Shown: positions 1 to 6,264, counted from the stretch's first letter. The stretch is DNA of 7,625 nt from Elusimicrobiota bacterium (GCA_003450815.1 DMES01000048.1:1-7625), one strand, 5' to 3'. Notes: generated by a model not told the origin, from the letters alone. Numbers and translations are program-made.

Positions 1-1
1 A

Positions 2-148
2 ATTATCTTAGCGGGGATGGGACAAAGGACTCATGAGCGCATAGGTCCAAATACCCTGGAGAATGCAGGTGCGTCCGGCTATACTATAATTGTAATTCAC
101 CTTGTAATTCCTGGAATTGGCCAGGGAGTATCCACGATCGGACCTTAA
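2..148 (+). CDS. Possible 3' end of an upstream gene, cut by the window edge
   Basis: One frame is open from base 2 to a TAA at 146-148, giving about 48 residues of a protein whose start lies outside the window. The stop lies 12 nt before the stem of a strong intrinsic terminator, the usual layout for the end of a gene. The tail is hydrophobic and Ile/Val/Gly-rich (for example YTIIVIHLVIPGIGQGV), and I recognise no family. Competing readings exist. Another frame ends earlier, at TGA 34-36, with a tail reading NYLSGDGTKDS. The whole stretch is also rich in hairpins and short repeats and may be untranslated RNA. The call is weak and rests only on openness and on the terminator position. Confidence 0.22.
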   Translation: MILAGMGQRTHERIGPNTLENAGASGYTIIVIHLVIPGIGQGVSTIGP

Positions 149-160
149 TCCGATGTATCC

Positions 161-194
161 AGGGAAAGCGAAAAACGCTTTCCCTTTTTGTTTG
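161..194 (+). terminator. Intrinsic terminator, perfect 10-bp stem
   Basis: AGGGAAAGCG (161-170) and CGCTTTCCCT (176-185) are perfect reverse complements around a five-base AAAAA loop, followed directly by TTTTGTTTG. This is a textbook Rho-independent terminator for rightward transcription entering from the left edge. It isolates the peptide gene at 244 from upstream transcription. The left arm could also pair with CCCTGGA at 54-60, so a conditional terminator is conceivable. Confidence 0.88.
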
Positions 195-219
195 AAAAGC
201 GGCAGTGAAATGATAGAAT
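192..219 (+). promoter_or_regulatory. Sigma-70 type promoter with extended -10, upstream of the peptide gene
   Basis: TTGAAA (192-197) lies 16 nt before TAGAAT (214-219). A TG dinucleotide at 211-212 makes an extended -10 (TGATAGAAT). Transcription would start near 226, giving a very short leader of about 18 nt before the ATG at 244. The promoter begins inside the T-tract of the preceding terminator, so the peptide gene appears to be an independent transcription unit. The elements are read directly; activity is inferred. Confidence 0.62.
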
Positions 220-230
220 GTAAAAGTGGA

Positions 231-237
231 AGGGGGG
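231..237 (+). promoter_or_regulatory. Ribosome binding site that sets the peptide start at 244
   Basis: AGGGGGG sits 6 nt before the ATG at 244. An in-frame GTG at 226 would add six residues, but it overlaps the predicted transcription start and lies upstream of this site, so the ATG at 244 is the better start. Confidence 0.65.
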
Positions 238-243
238 AATAAA

Positions 244-426
244 ATGAAAAACACAAAAATAGTCGTGATACTTGCCGGAATAGCGGCTCTATTGTTTGGA
301 TTTGCCGCTAAAAGTAGAGGGGTTACGGGCTTTCAGGAAAAACTTGGCAAAAGCATAAAGGTAGAGCATATGCTGTTTGCTGATGATTCGAAGTGCATGC
401 CGCCAGCTGGAAGGATAATAGGATGA
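244..426 (+). CDS. 60-residue peptide with hydrophobic N-terminal segment; candidate YcaO substrate or signal peptide precursor
   Basis: This small gene has its own extended -10 promoter, a good Shine-Dalgarno site and a terminator-like hairpin about 50 nt after its stop, so it looks real although I recognise no family. Residues 2-5 are polar and basic (KNTK) and residues 6-22 are hydrophobic (IVVILAGIAALLFGFAA). A basic linker (KSRG) and a polar tail follow, with Cys51 and a C-terminal end reading MPPAGRIIG. The N-terminus could be a signal peptide or a membrane anchor; I see no convincing signal peptidase site. The tail has few cyclisable residues (S24, T28, S37, S49, C51). It lies directly upstream of the binding protein, YcaO and kinase genes. 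I infer that it may be the ribosomal peptide that YcaO modifies or the ligand of the binding protein. It could instead be an unrelated small membrane protein. Confidence 0.66.
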   Translation: MKNTKIVVILAGIAALLFGFAAKSRGVTGFQEKLGKSIKVEHMLFADDSKCMPPAGRIIG

Positions 427-466
427 TGTAAGGGTCGCGTACGGCATACAATCAGGTAAGTTTTTC

Positions 467-554
467 ATGGTGGCATATAAACAGGGAAGGCGCTGTTCTT
501 TCCCTGTTTCTTTTTCTTTCTCTGTTTTGTGGTTGCAGACTAAAGGATTCCGAT
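467..554 (+). other. In-frame lipoprotein signal sequence upstream of the annotated ATG of the binding protein
   Basis: The frame of the gene at 555 stays open back to a TAA at 429-431. From about 480 it reads NREGAVLSLFLFLSLFCGC (480-536), then RLKDSD before Met at 555: a charged n-region, a Leu/Phe core and a lipobox-like FCGC with the acceptor Cys at 534-536. This is what an SBP_bac_5 lipoprotein should have. No ATG, GTG or TTG occurs in this frame between the stop and 555. An ATG at 467, with AGGT at 454-457 as a modest ribosome binding site, is one base out of frame. It would join the signal if one base in the AAA (479-481) or GGG (484-486) run were absent. Either there is an indel here (error or mutation), or initiation is non-canonical (ATA at 477, CTG at 504), or a frameshift occurs. 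Confidence 0.6.
479..520 (+). terminator. Terminator-like hairpin between the peptide and the binding-protein genes
   Basis: AAACAGGGAA (479-488) is the perfect reverse complement of TTCCCTGTTT (500-509). One or two further pairs (G490-C498, and G489-T499 as wobble) can close the loop. A T-rich run with scattered C follows (510-520 and on). It would end the peptide transcript and leave partial read-through to the downstream genes. The same bases lie in the open frame that appears to encode the binding protein's lipoprotein signal, so the T-rich tract may owe its composition to Leu/Phe codons. If that signal is translated, ribosomes crossing the hairpin could prevent termination. Confidence 0.6.
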
Positions 555-2033
555 ATGGAAACAGAAAAACTCAGGGTCGCTTTTAGATATAATAAACCGG
601 CAGAGTATTATGATCCAGTAAACATTAGTTTTGCCACCGAGTATGATTTTTTGGAAAATATATACAGCACTCTTGTAGAGTATTCGCCAGGAGGGGAACT
701 AGTGGGGGCGGTTGCAGAAAGTTTTGAGTGGGCAGGTACCGAAGCACGATTTAAGATACGTCAGGGCCTACGCACTATTGATGGGAAGCATATAGACGCT
801 AATGATGTGGAAATGTCGTTTAAGAGGTTGTTTATACTGGGTGGAAATACGCATGGGGATTTGAAGGAAATTGTCTGCCCGAATATAAAGCTTAAAAGTT
901 TTTCAGACAAATGCCCGGAAATGCAGGTGCGTGACGGCGGACAGACATTTGTTTTTAAGTTAAAAGAGAAAAAAGTATTTCTTTTTCCGATGTTGGCTGC
1001 TATTGATTTCGCTATTATCCCCAGGGATTCTGTGGACAAATACACTTTCAAAATTAAAGGTTATCGGAACACATCGGGGCCATATTTTGTTTCAAAAGAT
1101 TCTCCTTCTGGGCAAATTGAACTTGCTCCCAATCCCGTGCACTTTCATTACTCCCCCAAAATTCCCCAGAAAGTCGTTTTTGTTCCATCAGACAATCACA
1201 ATTCCTTAGATTCATTGAGTTTATTCTCGGAAAATAAGGCGGATTTTATCACTACAACAGATTCTATCCCCCCCGACATCATGATAAGTTTTGCGAATAA
1301 ACACAAGAAGGATGCGGAACTGCATTCAACCCATGCCATAGACACCTTTATGCTTATTTTCACTAAAAAAGGACTGCACAGGTTCTCGGAAAATGAGCGG
1401 TTTACGATTGGCAGGGAATTTAAGAGGATATTTCAGGAAGATTACTTGAATAAGCCTGGTTATGAGGCGACGGATCAGCTATTCCCCGCTTTTGGTGGCG
1501 GCGGGTTAAGCCAAGAACAGCTGTTTACTATTAAATCAAAAATGTCAACTATTGAATCTAGTGACGTTAAGAAAAAAGTGATAACTGTGTGGAATATGAA
1601 TTTTACCAACAACTTTGAAGCAACAGAGGCAGACTACAAGAAAGTGTTTTCTGCTATTAAATTTAAAAAAACCGGAAAAATCCCTGGCCGTGTGGACTAT
1701 GCCGCTGAAAAATTATCCGAGCCCGATTTTTATCTTGCGCGGTCGGATATGGGATTTCAAGAGGATATAAATCTGCTTTCATATTATTTTGGGATGGATT
1801 TTTTCTATCTGCCAAAAGGCGGGCAAAAACCATGGCTTCGCAAATATGTTTCTACGCAGGATAAGCAGGAACGGTTGCGGTTGCTTCGGGAACTGCACTT
1901 CCAGACACTACTCCATGCCACAGTTATTCCACTGGCAAAAACTCCATATACTGCCCTGGTTAGAAAGCCCTGGACATTCCATATGTCCAAATTCCACGCG
2001 AATGATCCTGTATGGCGGATTTCTCAAGAATAA
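555..2033 (+). CDS. Extracytoplasmic solute (peptide)-binding protein, SBP_bac_5 (OppA/DppA-like) family
   Basis: From Met555 the product is 492 residues, close to a mature SBP_bac_5 protein. Family hallmarks are ordered as expected. A KLRVAFRYN strand comes at residues 5-13, then a block near 33-92 with ENIYSTLVEY, AVAESFEW, FKIRQGLRTIDG and DANDVEMSFKRL. SGPYFV follows near 174-179, and near the C-terminus there is a helix with LHFQTLLHATVIPLA. The family binds oligopeptides or related ligands outside the membrane and usually feeds an ABC importer. None is encoded here, so a sensing or presenting role beside the kinase is plausible. Starting at 555 the protein has no export signal, but the frame upstream encodes a lipoprotein-like signal, so the true start is probably upstream. 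The 3' end overlaps the YcaO gene by 22 nt. The family call is confident; ligand and start are uncertain. Confidence 0.88.
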   Translation: METEKLRVAFRYNKPAEYYDPVNISFATEYDFLENIYSTLVEYSPGGELVGAVAESFEWAGTEARFKIRQGLRTIDGKHIDANDVEMSFKRLFILGGNTHGDLKEIVCPNIKLKSFSDKCPEMQVRDGGQTFVFKLKEKKVFLFPMLAAIDFAIIPRDSVDKYTFKIKGYRNTSGPYFVSKDSPSGQIELAPNPVHFHYSPKIPQKVVFVPSDNHNSLDSLSLFSENKADFITTTDSIPPDIMISFANKHKKDAELHSTHAIDTFMLIFTKKGLHRFSENERFTIGREFKRIFQEDYLNKPGYEATDQLFPAFGGGGLSQEQLFTIKSKMSTIESSDVKKKVITVWNMNFTNNFEATEADYKKVFSAIKFKKTGKIPGRVDYAAEKLSEPDFYLARSDMGFQEDINLLSYYFGMDFFYLPKGGQKPWLRKYVSTQDKQERLRLLRELHFQTLLHATVIPLAKTPYTALVRKPWTFHMSKFHANDPVWRISQE

Positions 2034-2992
2034 CAGACTGGGCGGTAAAAAACGCCGCCGCTTTAAATATTTCCGTAACCAAGCAATCCTGGATAAACGA
2101 ATGGCTCCCAGGACTCTTTGATTACAGGGTGAAGCTGAAAATTGGAAAAACTATTCATATCGGTCGTGGAATAGACGCACAAGAAAATACTGCATGTGAT
2201 AAAGCTGTGGCTGAAGCGCTTGAACGCGCCGCAGCAAGCAATTTGTCTTATCCTTGGGCCACAGCTGCGTATCCTGACTATGCCGGGGCCGCCGAGAGGG
2301 CTTATAGGGAACTTGTCTGTATAGACAGGGTTTTATGTCATCATTTTTGCAGAGTTAAGTTTAGCGTGATTAATATTGAAACTCTGGACTGGAATATTTC
2401 CATAGCCAGGTTGAAAAAAGTTCTGCGTAAACATGAGTTGCATTTAGAACTTTGCGAGCTGAGGCCTGTTCTTGACGCCTCTGTATCTGCCGCGTTTATA
2501 TGGAGTGCTAAAGAGCATCGCGTTAAAGGAATCGCCAGCGGCTTTGGATGTGAAAAACGACTAAAAGATGCCGCTGTCCAGGCTATTATCGAATGTTTAA
2601 GAACGGCTATCCCGGTTTTTTTCGGAGACATAACTCCGGAGCCATGGGAGATTATTCGCACTCCCGGAAATCCCCGCTGGCATTTCTGGCAGGCGCAAAA
2701 ACAGGGTGCCAGGAATTTTCTTGTTTCCAATCTTCTGCCTGGCAATAATGAGAATGGTGGCTTACAAAACCTCGAGAATATATCTATGAATGATGCTGTT
2801 ATAAGTGAGATTGATTCCCTTAAACCGGCTATTCCTGATTTGCCGGTAAGAATAGCGCAGGCATCATCTCCAAAACTCCTACGTCCTCAATTCGGTGAAA
2901 TTTTAATGGATGAGCCTGCCTTGCGGCGCTTGGAAATATTTGCAGGTGCCAGCATGACGCCTGAAATGGTTGTTCCGCATTTTTACGATTAA
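2012..2992 (+). CDS. YcaO-domain protein (ATP-dependent peptide backbone-modifying enzyme family)
   Basis: The 326-residue product carries the YcaO pattern. GRGIDAQ (51-57) leads into AxxEAxER with E68, E71 and R72. A second block, IASGFG (174-179) followed by Q190, E194 and R197, matches the other nucleotide/Mg-binding helix. The family-like stretch PRWHFWQAQK (221-230) and a C-terminal strand (RIAQASSPKLLRPQFGE, 280-296) follow. YcaO enzymes use ATP to activate backbone amides, giving azolines, thioamides or amidines; for some members the role is unknown. The end (VVPHFYD) is not the PxPxP tail of many azoline cyclodehydratases, and no E1-like partner, TfuA or dehydrogenase is encoded in the window. 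The protein is near the minimal length of the domain. It starts inside the preceding gene without a clear Shine-Dalgarno site, implying translational coupling. The 60-residue peptide is the only local candidate substrate. The family call is strong; reaction and substrate are unknown. Confidence 0.87.
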   Translation: MADFSRITDWAVKNAAALNISVTKQSWINEWLPGLFDYRVKLKIGKTIHIGRGIDAQENTACDKAVAEALERAAASNLSYPWATAAYPDYAGAAERAYRELVCIDRVLCHHFCRVKFSVINIETLDWNISIARLKKVLRKHELHLELCELRPVLDASVSAAFIWSAKEHRVKGIASGFGCEKRLKDAAVQAIIECLRTAIPVFFGDITPEPWEIIRTPGNPRWHFWQAQKQGARNFLVSNLLPGNNENGGLQNLENISMNDAVISEIDSLKPAIPDLPVRIAQASSPKLLRPQFGEILMDEPALRRLEIFAGASMTPEMVVPHFYD

Positions 2993-2995
2993 ATT

Positions 2996-4978
2996 ATGAC
3001 CGACAAACTTATAAAAAGGCTTTTTTTGAAAATTCTGCTGTTTCAATTGGTGTTCCTTGGTTCTGCCATCTTTTTTTCAATCGCATTTACCGCCCATTTC
3101 AAATATCGGCTTGGGAATCAATTAATGGCAGCCTTTAGAAATGACCTGCTTATGGGAGATACGCGCACAGCAATGTTGGAGCTGCCCGGGGCAATACGCG
3201 GGGATTTTACGGGGGTAAAATGGATTCCTTCTGGTCCATCACAGGCATTTAGTATTCCGGAAAACATCTATTTTTCCGTGTCATTAGTTTATAGTCAAAG
3301 TGTCGTGCCAATATATTTTGATGAAAAGAGGATTGGAAAGTGCGGAGAACTGGTTTTTTACTATTATCGCTGGACACCAATAATGTGGGCGCTAATAGTA
3401 TGGTCGTTATTATTTGTTGTTTCAATTCCTGTCTGGCTTCGTGAAAAGAAAAAAATTGTGTACGAATATGCTCTTTCCGTGAAGGCGGAAATAAATGAAT
3501 CACGTGCAAATATATCCGCACAGGTGGCGCATGATATCCGGTCGCCTTTGACCGCGCTGGATGCGGCGCTTAAGAATGTGGCGCAGCTGCCGGAGGAACA
3601 GCGCATTATCGTGCGGCACGCGGTTAACCGCATACGCGACATAGCCAATAATCTGCTTGAAAAAAATTGGCGGCAGTCTAAAACCGCCCCCGCCGCCTGT
3701 CCCGGAGTCCCTGCCTGCGAACCGCTGGAAGTCTGCCTGCTTTCCAGTCTTGTCGACCCGGTGATTACGGAAAAGCGCCTGCAATCTGAGTCAAAACCCG
3801 GCATTAACATTGATTTTGAGTTAACCGCCGCTTCCTACGGTCTGTTTGCCAAGATTCAGCCGGTGGAATTTAAGCGGCTAGTGTCCAATTTAGTCAATAA
3901 CGCTGTTGAAGTTCTGGGTGATAAAGGCGCGGTTAATGTGGGTTTGGCCCATGAAGACGAAAATATCATTTTAACAGTGGCCGATAAAGGCAAAGGTATA
4001 CCGCCGGAAATACTGGCGAAGCTTGGGCAGAGGGGCGAAACGCACGGCAAAGCCCGCGGGTCCGGCCTTGGGCTGTTTCATGCCAGAACCACTGCTGAAA
4101 ATTGGGGCGGCAGTCTGGGAATTACTTCGGAATTGGGCAAAGGAACGACTGTAACTGTAAAATTGCCCACGGTCGAGCCTCCCGCATGGTTTGTTTCAAG
4201 ACTTGAACTGCCTTCCGGCAAAACTATTGTGGTTATGGATGATGATGAAAGCATCCATCAGGTCTGGCGCGGACGTTTTGAATCCGCGAGGGTTAAGGAA
4301 CAAGGCATAGAGGTTTATCATTATTCCGAACCTGGTAAATTGCGCGGTTGGTTTAAAGGTAATACCGCAAAAGCTGAAGACGCCGTTTACCTTTTTGACT
4401 ATGAATTATTGGGCCATAAAGAAACGGGGTTAAGCCTGGCCGAAGAGCTTGGTCTCGGCGGTAAGGTCATTTTAGTTACCAGCCGCTATGAAGAGAAGCG
4501 GATAATGCAGGAGTGCGAACGCCTGAAAATACGGATGATTCCCAAGGGTCTGGCAGGATTGGTGCCGATAACAGCTGTGGATAGTGGCGAGCGTATAGTG
4601 GATAGGGAAGAAACGGTAAAAAAAGCTGTTGATCCCACGCCTGCTTCAGGCGTGGAAGTTTTAATTGATGATGACGCTTTGGTACAGATGACTTGGAAAA
4701 TGTCTGCCAGAGCCAATGGCATAACACTGAAAGCCTTTAAAGCCCCTGCTGAGTTTCTGGCAAGTCTGGAGACTTTCCCAAAAAACACGCCCATCTATGT
4801 GGATTCCGAACTTGGCGAGGGGATAAAAGGTGAAGATATAGCCAAAATCATTTACGCCCGGGGTTTTGAAACTATTTATCTTGAAACCGGTCATCCGCCG
4901 GAACATTTTGTCGGGATGTCTTGGATAAAAAAAGTAATAAGCAAAGCACCCCCATGGGGCGATGACAACGACCAGTAG
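2996..4978 (+). CDS. Membrane hybrid histidine kinase with two C-terminal receiver domains
   Basis: This 660-residue protein starts 3 nt after the YcaO stop. Two membrane helices (about 8-31 and 127-148) bracket an extracytoplasmic segment of roughly 95 residues. A coiled linker leads to the H-box AHDIRSPLTALD with phospho-acceptor H179. The ATPase domain shows an N-box (N298, N301, N302), DKGKG (D330-G334) and GSGLGL (355-360). Receiver 1 (about 409-525) has D415-D417, phospho-Asp D468, T495 and K517. Receiver 2 (about 552-655) has D558-D560, phospho-Asp D603, T631 and K650, followed by APPW. All key residues are kept, so autophosphorylation and internal phosphorelay are expected. No HPt or DNA-binding output is present, so the signal must pass to a protein encoded elsewhere. 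The adjacent binding protein may supply the input through the short sensor loop (inference). Codon composition appears to shift from AT-rich in the sensor to GC-richer in the kinase part. Confidence 0.92.
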   Translation: MTDKLIKRLFLKILLFQLVFLGSAIFFSIAFTAHFKYRLGNQLMAAFRNDLLMGDTRTAMLELPGAIRGDFTGVKWIPSGPSQAFSIPENIYFSVSLVYSQSVVPIYFDEKRIGKCGELVFYYYRWTPIMWALIVWSLLFVVSIPVWLREKKKIVYEYALSVKAEINESRANISAQVAHDIRSPLTALDAALKNVAQLPEEQRIIVRHAVNRIRDIANNLLEKNWRQSKTAPAACPGVPACEPLEVCLLSSLVDPVITEKRLQSESKPGINIDFELTAASYGLFAKIQPVEFKRLVSNLVNNAVEVLGDKGAVNVGLAHEDENIILTVADKGKGIPPEILAKLGQRGETHGKARGSGLGLFHARTTAENWGGSLGITSELGKGTTVTVKLPTVEPPAWFVSRLELPSGKTIVVMDDDESIHQVWRGRFESARVKEQGIEVYHYSEPGKLRGWFKGNTAKAEDAVYLFDYELLGHKETGLSLAEELGLGGKVILVTSRYEEKRIMQECERLKIRMIPKGLAGLVPITAVDSGERIVDREETVKKAVDPTPASGVEVLIDDDALVQMTWKMSARANGITLKAFKAPAEFLASLETFPKNTPIYVDSELGEGIKGEDIAKIIYARGFETIYLETGHPPEHFVGMSWIKKVISKAPPWGDDNDQ

Positions 4979-5048
4979 TCAACAATCATAAAGGGCAAAA
5001 GACAGTAGTGTTTTCAAAAATAGGCAAAAGAAGATGATTTGAAATTTT

Positions 5049-5056
5049 AAAGGAGG
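5049..5056 (+). promoter_or_regulatory. Strong Shine-Dalgarno site of the aminopeptidase gene
   Basis: AAAGGAGG lies 5 nt before the ATG at 5062 and fixes this start. It is the most consensus-like ribosome binding site in the window. In the 83-nt gap after the kinase gene (4979-5061) I see no convincing promoter or terminator, only the 9-nt direct repeat GGCAAAAGA at 4994-5002 and 5023-5031. Confidence 0.8.
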
Positions 5057-5061
5057 CTGGT

Positions 5062-6264
5062 ATGGCTATATATTCCAGGGAACAGCTTGAAAAATACGCT
5101 GATGTGATGGTGTGGGGGCTTAAAACCGCGCGGCGCGGTTTTAAAAAATATGATGCCATACTTATCCGCTGCGACCTTGAAGGCCGCGAACTCGGAGAGG
5201 TGGTGCACCGCAAGCTTGTGCAGGCCGGATACAATGTTACATTCCGCTTCATGATGAGTCCGCGTCTGGAACGCGACTTTTATGAATTTTCAGACGAAAA
5301 GCAGCGAGCTTTCGTGGCGGCCGGAGATAAAGAGTTTTCCTCAGCCCTGAACGGGAACATTTACATCCATGCGCCGGCGTCGCTTACAAATCTTAAAGGC
5401 ATAGATACCAGGCGGCAGTCCCAGGTGGCCATAGCAAGAAAGCCGCTCCGTGATCTGATGACCAAAAATGAGGAAAAGGGGAAATTCGGCTGGACGCTTT
5501 GCACCTACCCCACCGAAGAACTGGCCCGCCAGGCCGGCCTTTCATTGAAGGAATATTCGGCCCAGATAGCCAAGGCTTGTTTTCTTGGAGAAAAAAACCC
5601 GGCTAAAAAATGGGCGGAGATTTACAAAAACTCCATGGCTATAAAGAAATGGCTTGCGAGTCTAAATATAGACACCATCCGCACAGAGTCCAAATCCATG
5701 GACTTTGAAGTAAAAATGGGGGATATGCGGCGTTTCCTTGGCGTCAGCGGCCATAACATACCGTCTTTTGAAATATTCACCTCGCCGGACTGGCGTGGCA
5801 CCAAAGGCGTCTACTTTGCTAATCTCCCGGCATTTCGCGGCGGAAATTATGTGGAAAACATCCGACTGGAGTTTAAAGACGGGCGCGCGGTGAAGATCTC
5901 GGCAAAAAAAGGCGAGGAATACGTCAAAAAAATAATGGCCACCGACAGGGGCGCTGCCCAGCTTGGGGAATACTCGCTTACCGACCGCCGCTTCTCGCGG
6001 ATAGACAAGTTTATGGCCGACACACTATTTGATGAAAACCACGGCGGCAGGCACGGCAACTGCCATGTGGCCGTAGGGGATTCCTATTCCGACACCTATG
6101 CCGGAGATATCTCAAAGCTCACCAAAGAAAAAAAAGCGGCGCTGGGCTATAATAACTCGGCCGTGCACTGGGATATGATAAATACCGAGGATAAAAAAGT
6201 GACCGCAACGCTTAAGAACGGCAAAAAGGCCACCATCTACGAAAAAGGACAGTTTAAATACTAA
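5062..6264 (+). CDS. M29-family metallo-aminopeptidase (thermophilic aminopeptidase / AmpS-like)
   Basis: The 400-residue product has the usual length of peptidase family M29, two-metal exopeptidases that remove N-terminal residues from peptides in the cytoplasm. The C-terminal catalytic half keeps the expected ligands in order: E237 in NIPSFEIFTSP, E303 in QLGEYSL, H335 in CHVAVG, then H369 and D371 in SAVHWDM. The likely catalytic Tyr342 follows in GDSY. A small insertion (HGGRHGN, about 327-333) precedes the histidine ligand. No signal peptide is seen. The start is fixed by AAAGGAGG at 5049-5056. The gene follows the kinase gene on the same strand but has its own ribosome binding site and richer GC content, so it may be a neighbouring housekeeping gene rather than part of the YcaO cassette. 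A role in recycling imported peptides is possible but unproven. Confidence 0.9.
   Translation: MAIYSREQLEKYADVMVWGLKTARRGFKKYDAILIRCDLEGRELGEVVHRKLVQAGYNVTFRFMMSPRLERDFYEFSDEKQRAFVAAGDKEFSSALNGNIYIHAPASLTNLKGIDTRRQSQVAIARKPLRDLMTKNEEKGKFGWTLCTYPTEELARQAGLSLKEYSAQIAKACFLGEKNPAKKWAEIYKNSMAIKKWLASLNIDTIRTESKSMDFEVKMGDMRRFLGVSGHNIPSFEIFTSPDWRGTKGVYFANLPAFRGGNYVENIRLEFKDGRAVKISAKKGEEYVKKIMATDRGAAQLGEYSLTDRRFSRIDKFMADTLFDENHGGRHGNCHVAVGDSYSDTYAGDISKLTKEKKAALGYNNSAVHWDMINTEDKKVTATLKNGKKATIYEKGQFKY

Noticed and set aside
37..195. A cysteine-containing frame (reads GECRCVRLYYNCNSPCNSW in part) that looks like a small Cys-rich peptide
   Set aside because: It has no start codon after the preceding stop at 34-36, runs through the perfect terminator stem and ends in its T-tract, so it is almost certainly not translated.
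226..243. GTG at 226 as start of the small peptide gene, adding MEGGNK
   Set aside because: It coincides with the predicted transcription start, and the ribosome binding site lies downstream of it; ATG 244 fits much better.
8..256. Minus-strand 82-residue open frame across the hairpin region
   Set aside because: It crosses the promoter, ribosome binding site and terminator of the plus strand, has no ribosome binding site of its own and resembles no family I know.
447..452. TACAAT as a -10 box for a promoter before the binding-protein gene
   Set aside because: No credible -35 element is found at the right distance upstream, so I do not call a promoter there.
3364..3810. Long minus-strand open frames within the kinase gene (148 and 94 residues)
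   Set aside because: They are shadows of a well-supported kinase coding region with conserved H-box and linker, show low-complexity composition and have no start signals.
4994..5031. Direct repeat GGCAAAAGA (4994-5002, 5023-5031) as an operator before the aminopeptidase gene
   Set aside because: The repeat is short, A-rich and not palindromic, and no promoter is visible beside it; it may well be chance.
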